This document shows positions 1 to 5,503 of a stretch of DNA of 6,861 nucleotides, piece by piece. The stretch spans positions 1 through 6,861 of the forward strand of contig CANGSN010000168.1 in assembly GCA_947455805.1 (NCBI GenBank). The letters are read 5' to 3'. Position 1 is the first letter of the stretch; every line of letters begins with the position of its first letter. Below the pieces are notes generated by a model. The model made no database searches. It saw only the letters and a list, made by a program, of their open reading frames with translations, and was not told where the DNA came from. The translations under genes were made by a program, and so were the position numbers. The stretch comes from Planctomycetota bacterium (GTDB lineage Bacteria; Planctomycetota; UBA1135; UBA2386).

Positions 1-1313
1 AGCAGCAGCACCGGCAGCAGCGCGGTCGCCCACGCCGCCGGCAGGAACAAGCGCAGCGCCGTGCGTTCGCCGACGTCGCCGTAGAACCAGAACAGCACCA
101 GCGTGGTCACCGCCGCCACCGGCACGATCGGCAGCAGCACGGAGAACGCGCACAGCGGCACGTCCACTCGTCCACGCCACAGCCAGCACGAGACCGCAGC
201 GACCGCCATCCACGCGACCAAGCCCGGCAGCGGTTGCCCGAGCGTCGGCTTGAACCAAGCCGCGACGAACGTCGGCACGTGTGCGAGGCCGTGCGCGAAC
301 GCCAGCAACGGCTGCCCGCCGGCCTCGGGATAGAAGCGCGGATCGCGCGCGTGCAGCAGCAGCGGCCACAGCGGCACCAGCAGCACCGGCAGCAGCAGCA
401 CGAAGCCGAGCAGTGCACGCGAGCGCGGCAACCGGGCGCGCAGGCCGAAGGCGACCAACGCCACGACCAGCAGCAGTGCCGGCAGCGACTCGTAGCGCGA
501 CCACGCGAACAGCACGCCGAGGCCGAGGAAGTTCGCGAGCCGCGGCGCCAGCGTTCCGTCGTCGCGGCCGGCGACGACGTCGCGCGCCGCCAGCAGCAAG
601 CCGAAGAACAGCAGCGCCGCCAGCAGTTCGAAGCCGCCGCTGCTGGCGACGACGGTCGTCAGCGGCACCGCCAGCAGCGACAGCGGCGCCAGCAAGGCGA
701 TGCCGAGCCCGCGCGCGCGCACGGCGAGGCCCGCGGTGGCGAGTGCGATCGCCAGCAGCAGCACGTTCAGCCCGAGCGTGTGGTCCGGGTCGTAGCCGCG
801 CACGTCGTGCAGCAGGCTCGCCAGCAACGGGAACAGCGTCGGCCGCTTGTCGACCATGTTGCCGACCGGCACCAGTTCGCCGCGCGACGGGAACGACGCC
901 GTCGTCATCACCGCGAGCCGCTGGCCGTGCATGTTCTGCGACGTGCCGAGCAAGCTGGTCTCGTCGAACTGCACGCGCTGCTGCAGCGGCACCGTGGCCA
1001 CGACGACAGCCGTGGCGAGCAAGGCCAGCAGCAACACCGGCCAGCTGCGCTGCAGGTGCGTGCCGAGGCTGCTCGTGCGCACGCGCCATCGCCAGACGGC
1101 GCCCGCCAGCGCGAACGGCAGGGCGGCGAGCGGCGTCCAGTAGAGCAGCGCGCCGAGCCGCTGCTGGCGCAGGGAGGGTTCGCCGGCTTCGAGCCACCAG
1201 TACGGCAGCGCCGCGAGGCCGCAGCCGACGAGCAGCACGGCCAGTGCGATCGCGGTGTGCTTGCCAGCGGCAGGTTCCGGGGTGGCGGCGGACGGCTCGA
1301 CGACGGACGGCAT
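1..1313 (-). CDS. Polytopic membrane protein, GT-C glycosyltransferase-like (3' end outside window)
   Basis: The minus strand is open from an ATG at 1313 to the window edge, giving 437 residues without a stop; the C-terminus is missing. The product is dominated by Leu/Ala/Val helices, with about ten membrane segments (roughly residues 20-38, 54-76, 90-110, 180-198, 203-222, 226-244, 262-290, 299-320, 363-379, 386-412). After the third helix comes an outside loop with Asp117-Glu118 and then VDKRPTLFP (154-162). An acidic pair followed by a K/R-P-x-x-x-P stretch is the usual layout of PMT/ArnT-like GT-C enzymes, which use polyprenyl-phosphate sugars outside the membrane. A later WSRYE (271-275) also fits that family. 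Two helices precede the one usually placed before the acidic pair. Sugar and acceptor cannot be told from sequence. The gene diverges from abiEi. The many CTG leucine codons make the plus strand look like a GCA/CAG repeat. It could instead be an uncharacterised membrane protein with GT-C ancestry. Confidence 0.72.
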   Translation of the reverse strand, partial: MPSVVEPSAATPEPAAGKHTAIALAVLLVGCGLAALPYWWLEAGEPSLRQQRLGALLYWTPLAALPFALAGAVWRWRVRTSSLGTHLQRSWPVLLLALLATAVVVATVPLQQRVQFDETSLLGTSQNMHGQRLAVMTTASFPSRGELVPVGNMVDKRPTLFPLLASLLHDVRGYDPDHTLGLNVLLLAIALATAGLAVRARGLGIALLAPLSLLAVPLTTVVASSGGFELLAALLFFGLLLAARDVVAGRDDGTLAPRLANFLGLGVLFAWSRYESLPALLLVVALVAFGLRARLPRSRALLGFVLLLPVLLVPLWPLLLHARDPRFYPEAGGQPLLAFAHGLAHVPTFVAAWFKPTLGQPLPGLVAWMAVAAVSCWLWRGRVDVPLCAFSVLLPIVPVAAVTTLVLFWFYGDVGERTALRLFLPAAWATALLPVLL

Positions 1314-1322
1314 CGGCGCGCG

Positions 1323-1328
1323 AAGCTA
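1323..1328 (-). promoter_or_regulatory. Candidate -10 element (TAGCTT) for the GT-C-like gene
   Basis: On the minus strand TAGCTT lies nine bases before the ATG at 1313. It matches TAnnnT, the conserved part of a sigma-70 -10 box, and would start the transcript at or within a few bases of the start codon. No recognisable -35 box lies 16-18 bases further upstream. The call rests on position and on the same arrangement at three other genes in the window. Confidence 0.3.
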
Positions 1329-1348
1329 CGGCGCACGCCGGCCGGCCG

Positions 1349-1362
1349 CGAGCCGCGGCTCG
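1349..1362. repeat. Perfect 14-bp palindrome CGAGCCGCGGCTCG
   Basis: The 14 bases read the same on both strands. They lie 36-49 bases upstream of the GT-C-like start codon, about where a -35 element or regulator site would be. With no central spacer it is a better candidate for a dimeric protein's binding site than for an RNA hairpin. A second near-palindrome, GCGCGAACGCGC, follows at 1369-1380. Short GC palindromes also arise by chance in DNA of this composition. Confidence 0.35.
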
Positions 1363-1385
1363 ATGACTGCGCGAACGCGCGGTTG

Positions 1386-1454
1386 GCGAGGCCCTTGCCT
1401 TCGGAGACCTCGCGGCGTTACGACCCAACCTCTGAGCAGAGAGGCAGCTTTGCC
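1386..1454. repeat. Run of three short inverted repeats in the divergent intergenic region
   Basis: Three potential hairpins sit close together. GCGAGG (1386-1391) pairs with CCTCGC (1408-1413). CCTCT (1429-1433) pairs with AGAGG (1440-1444). GGCA (1443-1446) pairs with TGCC (1451-1454), sharing bases with its neighbours on each side. Each stem is only 4-6 bp, but they lead directly into the longer nested element that starts at 1451, so the whole stretch may be one structured unit. No ORF on either strand here looks like a real protein. Confidence 0.4.
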
Positions 1455-1502
1455 GCACTCCTCTTGGGAAGAGGTAGAGACCGGATCGACCGGAGTGCGG
1501 CA
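1451..1502. repeat. Nested inverted repeat: 11-bp perfect arms enclosing two hairpins
   Basis: TGCCGCACTCC (1451-1461) and GGAGTGCGGCA (1492-1502) are perfect inverted repeats. Between them, CCTCTT-GGG-AAGAGG (1460-1474) forms a six-pair hairpin and CCGG-ATCGA-CCGG (1481-1493) a four-pair one; both use one or two bases of the outer arms, so the folds compete slightly. Drawn together they resemble a three-way junction. The second hairpin also contains a direct repeat, GACCGGA at 1479-1485 and 1488-1494. The element ends 18 bases before the putative abiEi -35 box. It could be a dispersed REP/MITE-type repeat, a small structured RNA, or a site for AbiEi or another regulator. The sequence shows the symmetry clearly but not the function. 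Confidence 0.6.
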
Positions 1503-1510
1503 CTAGAGCC

Positions 1511-1557
1511 GGTGGAATATGCACACCTGAAACCACTCCACGTATACTTTTTCCACC
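1511..1557. promoter_or_regulatory. Candidate AbiEi operator: GGTGGA / TCCAC / TCCACC repeats over the promoter
   Basis: GGTGGA (1511-1516) lies just before the putative -35 box. Its complement occurs twice downstream: TCCAC (1537-1541) just before the -10 box and TCCACC (1552-1557) touching the abiEi ATG. The copies therefore bracket both promoter elements, as expected for a site where bound protein blocks RNA polymerase. AbiEi antitoxins are known to bind inverted repeats in their own promoter and repress it. The arms are short, so assigning this particular site to AbiEi is inference. Confidence 0.35.
1520..1548 (+). promoter_or_regulatory. Sigma-70-like promoter of the abiE operon
   Basis: TGCACA (1520-1525, four of six matches to TTGACA) and TATACT (1543-1548, five of six matches to TATAAT) are separated by the optimal 17 bases, in a locally AT-rich patch that stands out from the GC-rich surroundings. 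Only nine bases separate the -10 box from the abiEi ATG. Transcription should therefore begin within about three bases of the start codon, giving a leaderless or nearly leaderless mRNA. No Shine-Dalgarno sequence precedes the ATG, in agreement. Confidence 0.6.
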
Positions 1558-2169
1558 ATGGCCGACGCCGCCAAGCTCACCGTCAAGAACCTGCGCCGCG
1601 CTGGCGTCGGAACGTTCTTCCGGCCCATCGACGTCGCGGCCATGGGCATCGGCGAACCGACTCTGCGCCGGCTAGTGCGGGAAGGCCAGATCGAGAAGAT
1701 CGCTCGAGGCGTCTACCGGGTGACCGAGGCTGAGCCTGGCGAGCACTTCACGCTGGCGGCCGTATGCGCCCGCGTACCCCGAGGCATCCTGTGCCTCCGC
1801 ACGGCGCTGCAGTTCCATCGCATCGGGACTCGGGTCACGCCGGAAGTCTGGCTGGCGATCCCGCACGGAATGCGCACCCCCATCGTCGACTTCGCCAAGC
1901 TGCGAGTCGTGCGGTTCCAGGGCCAGTCCCTCGTGAGCGGCGTGGCCACGGTTCAGGTGGAAGGTGTGCCGACCCGGATCACGGATCCTGTGCGCACCGT
2001 CGTGGACTGCTTCCGACTCTCGCGCCTGATCGATCGCGAAACCGCACTCGAGGCTCTGCGCGAGGTGCTCAGGCGACCGAACACGGCCCCGTCCCAGCTG
2101 CTCCGCGTGGCGGACGCCCTCGGCGGAGCTGGCGCGATTCGCGCGGCCCTGGAGATCCTCGGCGCGTGA
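1558..2169 (+). CDS. abiEi: AbiEi-family antitoxin and transcriptional repressor of a type IV toxin-antitoxin system
   Basis: The 203-residue product has the two-part AbiEi layout. A winged helix-turn-helix spans about residues 10-55; LRRLVREGQ (37-44 region) is the recognition-helix area and IARGVYRV (48-55) the wing typical of this family. The C-terminal antitoxin domain spans about 65-200, with the family-like segments CLRTALQFHRIG (79-90), PEVWLAIP (95-102) and DPVRTVVDCFR (143-153). In characterised AbiE systems this protein counteracts the AbiEii toxin without stable binding and represses the operon through the winged helix. The first ATG is chosen because the DNA-binding domain begins right after it and a good -10 box lies nine bases upstream. 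The gene overlaps abiEii by four bases (GTGA). No frameshift or missing segment is visible. Family assignment is strong; function in this host is inferred. Confidence 0.88.
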   Translation: MADAAKLTVKNLRRAGVGTFFRPIDVAAMGIGEPTLRRLVREGQIEKIARGVYRVTEAEPGEHFTLAAVCARVPRGILCLRTALQFHRIGTRVTPEVWLAIPHGMRTPIVDFAKLRVVRFQGQSLVSGVATVQVEGVPTRITDPVRTVVDCFRLSRLIDRETALEALREVLRRPNTAPSQLLRVADALGGAGAIRAALEILGA

Positions 2170-3089
2170 GCAAACCCAAGTCGAACCTCGCCGCTTCCGT
2201 GCATCGACGTCTGCTGGACGGAGCGCGGCAACGCGGCGAGGACTTCCAACTCACGCTGCTGCGATATGCAGCCGAACGCCTGCTGCACCGACTCGGCCAG
2301 AGCCGGCATCGCCAGGACTTCGTCCTGAAGGGCGCCATGCTCTTCCTGTTGTGGCCCGACCAGCTCTATCGCCCGACGCGGGACGTCGATCTGCTGGGCT
2401 TCGGCGAGCCGACGCCGGAACGACTGCACCGGGTGTTTTCGGAGATCGCCGCACTCGAGTTCCCTGACGACGCGCTGCAGTTCGACTCTGCAAGCGTGAC
2501 CACGGAGCCCATTCGAACGATCCAGGACTACGGCGGCGTTCGAGTCACCCTGACCACAGTGCTGGGCAAGGCCAAGATCCCGCTGCAGATCGACATCGGC
2601 TTCGGCGATGCGATCACACCTGGGCCGCGCGATGCAGTGTTCCCGACACTGCTGGATTCCGATCCGCCCAAGGTACGCGCGTACCCATTGGAGACGGTGG
2701 TTGCCGAGAAGTTCGAAGCGGCTGTACGACTCGGACGGGCCAACAGCCGGATGAAGGACTTCCACGACCTGCGCACCCTCGCAGGACGTCGCGAGTTCGA
2801 CGGCCCCCTGCTGACCAGAGCAATCCGTGCCACCTTCGAACGCCGCCAGGCGAGCTTGGCGATCGTCGCCGATGTGCTGGCAGAGGCGTTCTACGCCGAT
2901 CCGATCCTTGGACAGCGGTGGCGTGCTTTCGCCAAGGGGCTGCACGGCGGCAGCCAGGGCGGGTCCACCTTCGCCGAGGTCGGCGAAGCGCTTCGTCGAT
3001 TCCTCGGTCCTCTGGGCGACGCCCTCTCGGGCAAGCTCACGTTGAGGAGCTGGACACCCACGCAAGGTTGGACATCCCAGCGAACGTGA
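2166..3089 (+). CDS. abiEii: AbiEii-family nucleotidyltransferase toxin
   Basis: The GTG start lies inside the abiEi stop region, giving 307 residues and translational coupling. The protein has the DNA polymerase beta-like nucleotidyltransferase layout of AbiEii/AbiGii toxins. FVLKGAMLFLLW (52-63) is followed by RPTRDVDLLGFG (69-80), with Asp73 and Asp75 as probable metal ligands. IDIGFGD (142-148) supplies the likely third acidic residue, Asp143. YPLETVVAEKFEAA (173-186) and RMKDFHDL (195-202) match the conserved Lys-containing helices. In this subfamily KGA replaces the classical G-S of motif I. Related toxins transfer nucleotides, and the mycobacterial MenT relatives add them to tRNA 3' ends, stopping growth. 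The target here is unknown. All expected catalytic residues are present, so it should be active. Codon use is less GC-extreme than in the neighbours (about 60-65% GC in three counted lines), suggesting transfer. Confidence 0.9.
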   Translation: MSKPKSNLAASVHRRLLDGARQRGEDFQLTLLRYAAERLLHRLGQSRHRQDFVLKGAMLFLLWPDQLYRPTRDVDLLGFGEPTPERLHRVFSEIAALEFPDDALQFDSASVTTEPIRTIQDYGGVRVTLTTVLGKAKIPLQIDIGFGDAITPGPRDAVFPTLLDSDPPKVRAYPLETVVAEKFEAAVRLGRANSRMKDFHDLRTLAGRREFDGPLLTRAIRATFERRQASLAIVADVLAEAFYADPILGQRWRAFAKGLHGGSQGGSTFAEVGEALRRFLGPLGDALSGKLTLRSWTPTQGWTSQRT

Positions 3090-3151
3090 AGGCTCGCCCC
3101 GCGACCCCGCCGACTCGCCGACAAAACCCGCGCACTTCGCCGCGTCGCGAC

Positions 3152-3157
3152 TAGCCT
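3152..3157 (+). promoter_or_regulatory. Candidate -10 element (TAGCCT) for the outer-membrane protein gene
   Basis: TAGCCT lies six bases before the ATG at 3164 and fits TAnnnT. A start point at or next to the ATG would make the mRNA leaderless. No convincing -35 box is seen 16-18 bases upstream. It lies in the 74-base gap after abiEii, where I see no clear terminator, so read-through from the abiE operon is also possible. Confidence 0.28.
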
Positions 3158-3163
3158 GTGCGC

Positions 3164-3976
3164 ATGCGGAACCTGGCCATCCTCGGCGCCGCGGCCCTCG
3201 CCGGCGCGTGCACCTCGACGTTCGCCGAACCCCGCCTGCTGGTGTCGCCCTACTTCACCGTCTATCGCCTGCACGGTGACGTGGCGATGCAGTCGGCGCC
3301 GACGCCGGGCACGCTGCAGGACAACGTCGCCCAGCCGACGCGCGCGTTCGGGCTGAGCAGCCACGAGAACGACATCGGCGTGCGCGTCGACCTCGGCGAC
3401 GGCTTCGCTGGCCTGCGCCTCGACTACCTGCGCCTCGACCAGGGCACCACGCGCTCGAACGTGCTCGACGGCGACTGGGGCCGCCTGCTGGCCGGCGACG
3501 AGGTGCGCGGCAGTGCGACGATGGACGAGTTCCGCCTCGGCTGGCTCGAGCCGATCCTGACCGCACGCACGAACTACCGCGACCAGCCGCTGGTGGTGAA
3601 GGTCGCCGCCGGCGGGCAGCTCGCCCACCGCAACCTGACCTACGGCGCCAGCACGCTCGATGGTGCACGCTCGCAGAATGTCGACATCGACGGCGACATC
3701 GCCTTCGCGGCGCTGCGCGTGCGGGCGACCTGGCGCAGCTTCGGCGTCGAAGGCGACTACGCGATCTCGCCGGGGCTGGCACTCGGCGGCGACTACGAGA
3801 ACCTGCAGCAGGACCTCGAGATGCGCGTCACCTACAACCTGCCGCTGTACGACGTGACGTTCTTCGCCGGCTTCCGCTACAGCCAGCTGCAGGCCGAGGG
3901 CCGCGTCGACGGCTTCGGCTACGACGCCGACCTGTCGATCGACGGCTACCAGTTCGGCGTGACCTTGGTGTTCTGA
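3164..3976 (+). CDS. Secreted outer-membrane beta-barrel candidate, unknown function
   Basis: The 270-residue product begins with a short basic start (MRN), a hydrophobic helix (about 4-17) and a likely signal peptidase I site after CTSTFA (residue 21). The cysteine at 16 is preceded by AGA, a poor lipobox, so a lipoprotein is less likely. The mature part alternates polar and non-polar residues in strand-like segments separated by polar loops, for example GVRVDLGDGFAGLRLDYLRL, FRLGWLEPIL, MRVTYNLPLYDVTFFAGFRY and YQFGVTLVF. The chain ends in phenylalanine, the classic signal for insertion by the Bam complex. Length suits an 8-12-strand barrel. I recognise no specific family. The ATG is preferred over an in-frame GTG two codons earlier because it sits directly at the signal peptide. 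It lies downstream of abiEii but differs in base composition and is probably separate from that operon. Confidence 0.68.
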   Translation: MRNLAILGAAALAGACTSTFAEPRLLVSPYFTVYRLHGDVAMQSAPTPGTLQDNVAQPTRAFGLSSHENDIGVRVDLGDGFAGLRLDYLRLDQGTTRSNVLDGDWGRLLAGDEVRGSATMDEFRLGWLEPILTARTNYRDQPLVVKVAAGGQLAHRNLTYGASTLDGARSQNVDIDGDIAFAALRVRATWRSFGVEGDYAISPGLALGGDYENLQQDLEMRVTYNLPLYDVTFFAGFRYSQLQAEGRVDGFGYDADLSIDGYQFGVTLVF

Positions 3977-4007
3977 ACAGGTCTTCGGAACGGCGGGCCG
4001 GCGCGCA

Positions 4008-5426
4008 TCACCAGCCCGCGGCCTTGGCGAGCGCCTGCACGAACGCGTCGACCGCGGCCTTCGCTTCGTCGTCGCTGCAGGTGAAGTCGTTCAGCATGAC
4101 GCTGAACACCAGCGGCTCGGCCAGCGGGTTCGGCCGCAGCACGTAGCCCGACAAGCAGACGACGCGCGCGATGTAGCCGGTCTTGGCGCGCACGTGCTGG
4201 TGCGCCGGGCCAGAGCGGAAGCGGTTCTTCAGCGTGCCGGTGGCACCGGCGAGCGGCAGGGCTCCGACGAACGGTTCGCGCCACGGTGCTTGCCACGCCG
4301 CCGACAGCACGCCGGCGAGCTGGCGCGGCTGCACGAGGTTGCGCCGGGACAGGCCGGAGCCGTCGGCCTGCACGAGGCCCTGCGGATCGATGCCGAGCGT
4401 TGCGAGCACGCTGCGGCCGTGCGCCGCCGACGCCGACGTGCTGCCGTCGCCGGTGGCGACGCGCGCGGCGATGCGCCAGACCTGCTCGGCGAACAGGTTG
4501 TCGCTGAAGCGCAGCAGCGGCTGCACCAGCTCGCCGAGCGGTGCCGACACGAACGTCGTCAGCAGCTCCGGCGCGCCGACGGCGACGACGTCCTGGAGTT
4601 CGTCGATCGCGAAGCCGCGCGCGCGCAGCTCGGCGATGGTGACCGCGGCGGTGAACGCCGCCGGGTCGTGCACGGCGATGCGGACGGTGCGCGGCTTGGC
4701 GTCGAGCGGCAGGGCGCCCGCGACCTCGATGCGGTCGCGGCCGAGCGGCCGGCGCACGGTCAGTTCGCCCTTGCTGCCGGCGGGCAACACGTCGACGGCG
4801 ACCACGGGCGCTGGACCAACCGCCGGCGTGCACGTGACCTTCGCGGCGCCGCCGTCGATCGCGACCTGCACGGCGATCGTGTTGCCGCGGCAGCACAAGG
4901 CGCCGAACGGGGCCGCGTAGTCCTCGTCGAGGTAGTCCCACTGCCAGCCGAGCCCGCGGTGCTCGCTGCCGAGCCAGCCGTCGTCGGCGACGACGCGACC
5001 GACGAGGCGTTCGATGCCGCGGGCGCGCAGCAGCGCCACCAGTTCGTCGAACTGCGCCTTGCTGCCGAACGACGGATCGCCGCCGCCGACGAGGCGCAGT
5101 TCGCCGCGCAGCGTGCCGGCCTCGACGCTGCCGTGCACGGAGACCTCGGTGCCGAATCGCTGCTCGGGGCCGAGCGTCGCGAGGCCGATCGCAGCGCTCA
5201 GCAGCTTCAGGTTCGACGCGGTGGCGAAGCCGCGGTCGGCGGCATGCGAAGCGACGAGCGCACCACCGGGGGCGGCGAGCACGTGCACGCCGATGCGACC
5301 GCCGGCGAGCTCGGGCCGGTTGGTCAGCGTCGCGAGCGCATGCTCGATCGCGGCGGTGTCGAGCGGGGCCGGCGCCGACGCGCACGCGGCGGCGAGGCAG
5401 ACGAAGGCGAACGAGAGGAGGCGCAC
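4008..5426 (-). CDS. dacB: D-alanyl-D-alanine carboxypeptidase/endopeptidase, PBP4 type (peptidase S13)
   Basis: The 472-residue product matches the usual size of PBP4/DacB (about 477 in E. coli) and carries all three penicillin-binding motifs: SNLK (Ser71 nucleophile, Lys74), SDN (308-310) and KTG (415-417). Family landmarks LVGGGDPSF (112-120), ADGSGLSRRN (354-363) and GTLKNRF (397-403) are also present, and the long insert between SxxK and SxN is the S13 hallmark. The enzyme removes the terminal D-Ala from peptidoglycan stem peptides and cuts cross-links in the periplasm. The N-terminus is an export signal; LAAAC-ASAP (11-19) could be a relaxed lipobox, which would anchor it by Cys15. Start is GTG; no Shine-Dalgarno is visible, but TAAGCT lies seven bases upstream. 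It is convergent with the barrel gene, only 31 bases apart, and lies 77 bases downstream of the secreted-protein gene on the same strand. Confidence 0.92.
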   Translation of the reverse strand: MRLLSFAFVCLAAACASAPAPLDTAAIEHALATLTNRPELAGGRIGVHVLAAPGGALVASHAADRGFATASNLKLLSAAIGLATLGPEQRFGTEVSVHGSVEAGTLRGELRLVGGGDPSFGSKAQFDELVALLRARGIERLVGRVVADDGWLGSEHRGLGWQWDYLDEDYAAPFGALCCRGNTIAVQVAIDGGAAKVTCTPAVGPAPVVAVDVLPAGSKGELTVRRPLGRDRIEVAGALPLDAKPRTVRIAVHDPAAFTAAVTIAELRARGFAIDELQDVVAVGAPELLTTFVSAPLGELVQPLLRFSDNLFAEQVWRIAARVATGDGSTSASAAHGRSVLATLGIDPQGLVQADGSGLSRRNLVQPRQLAGVLSAAWQAPWREPFVGALPLAGATGTLKNRFRSGPAHQHVRAKTGYIARVVCLSGYVLRPNPLAEPLVFSVMLNDFTCSDDEAKAAVDAFVQALAKAAGW

Positions 5427-5433
5427 GGGCCGC

Positions 5434-5439
5434 AGCTTA
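5434..5439 (-). promoter_or_regulatory. Candidate -10 element (TAAGCT) for dacB
   Basis: On the minus strand TAAGCT lies seven bases before the dacB GTG and fits TAnnnT, placing transcription start at about the start codon. The -35 position is not recognisable. If real, dacB has its own promoter inside the 77-base gap and is not merely read through from the gene upstream. Confidence 0.3.
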
Positions 5440-5459
5440 GTGTGCGAAGGCGGCCCGGC

Positions 5460-5491
5460 GCAGGGTCGCCGCGCGTTGGCGGCAGCCCTGC
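5460..5491 (-). terminator. Two-part GC hairpin after the secreted-protein gene (possible terminator)
   Basis: GCAGGG (5460-5465) pairs with CCCTGC (5486-5491). Inside it GCCGC (5468-5472) pairs with GCGGC (5479-5483), leaving a 2x2 internal loop and a six-base loop. Read on the minus strand the hairpin begins 12 bases after the stop of the 5504-6670 gene and ends before the dacB -10 candidate, the right place for a terminator between two same-strand genes. No T-run follows, so it is not a classical intrinsic terminator; it may instead protect the 3' end or work with Rho. Confidence 0.4.
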
Positions 5492-5503
5492 ATCACCCGC
5501 GCA

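Noticed and set aside
1..1050. Dense GCA/CAG triplet runs on the plus strand that look like a microsatellite or repeat array.
   Set aside because: On the minus strand these are CTG leucine and GCG/GCC alanine codons in the transmembrane helices of the membrane protein; the repeats are imperfect and follow codon phase.
1451..1502. Possible tRNA or tRNA remnant, because of the cloverleaf-like nested stems.
   Set aside because: The 52-base element is too short, has no T-loop GTTCRA-type sequence, no plausible anticodon arm, and the outer stem is 11 pairs rather than seven.
234..1733. A 499-codon plus-strand open frame and several other long overlapping frames opposite the GT-C-like gene.
   Set aside because: The predicted proteins are low-complexity Arg/Gln/Ala strings with no domain, as expected opposite a gene at this GC content, while the minus-strand frame gives a convincing membrane protein.
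3993..4019. Inverted repeat GCGGGC/GCCCGC between the convergent barrel and dacB genes as a bidirectional terminator.
   Set aside because: Six pairs with a 15-base loop, no T-run on either strand, and it overlaps the dacB stop codon; not distinguishable from chance at this GC content.
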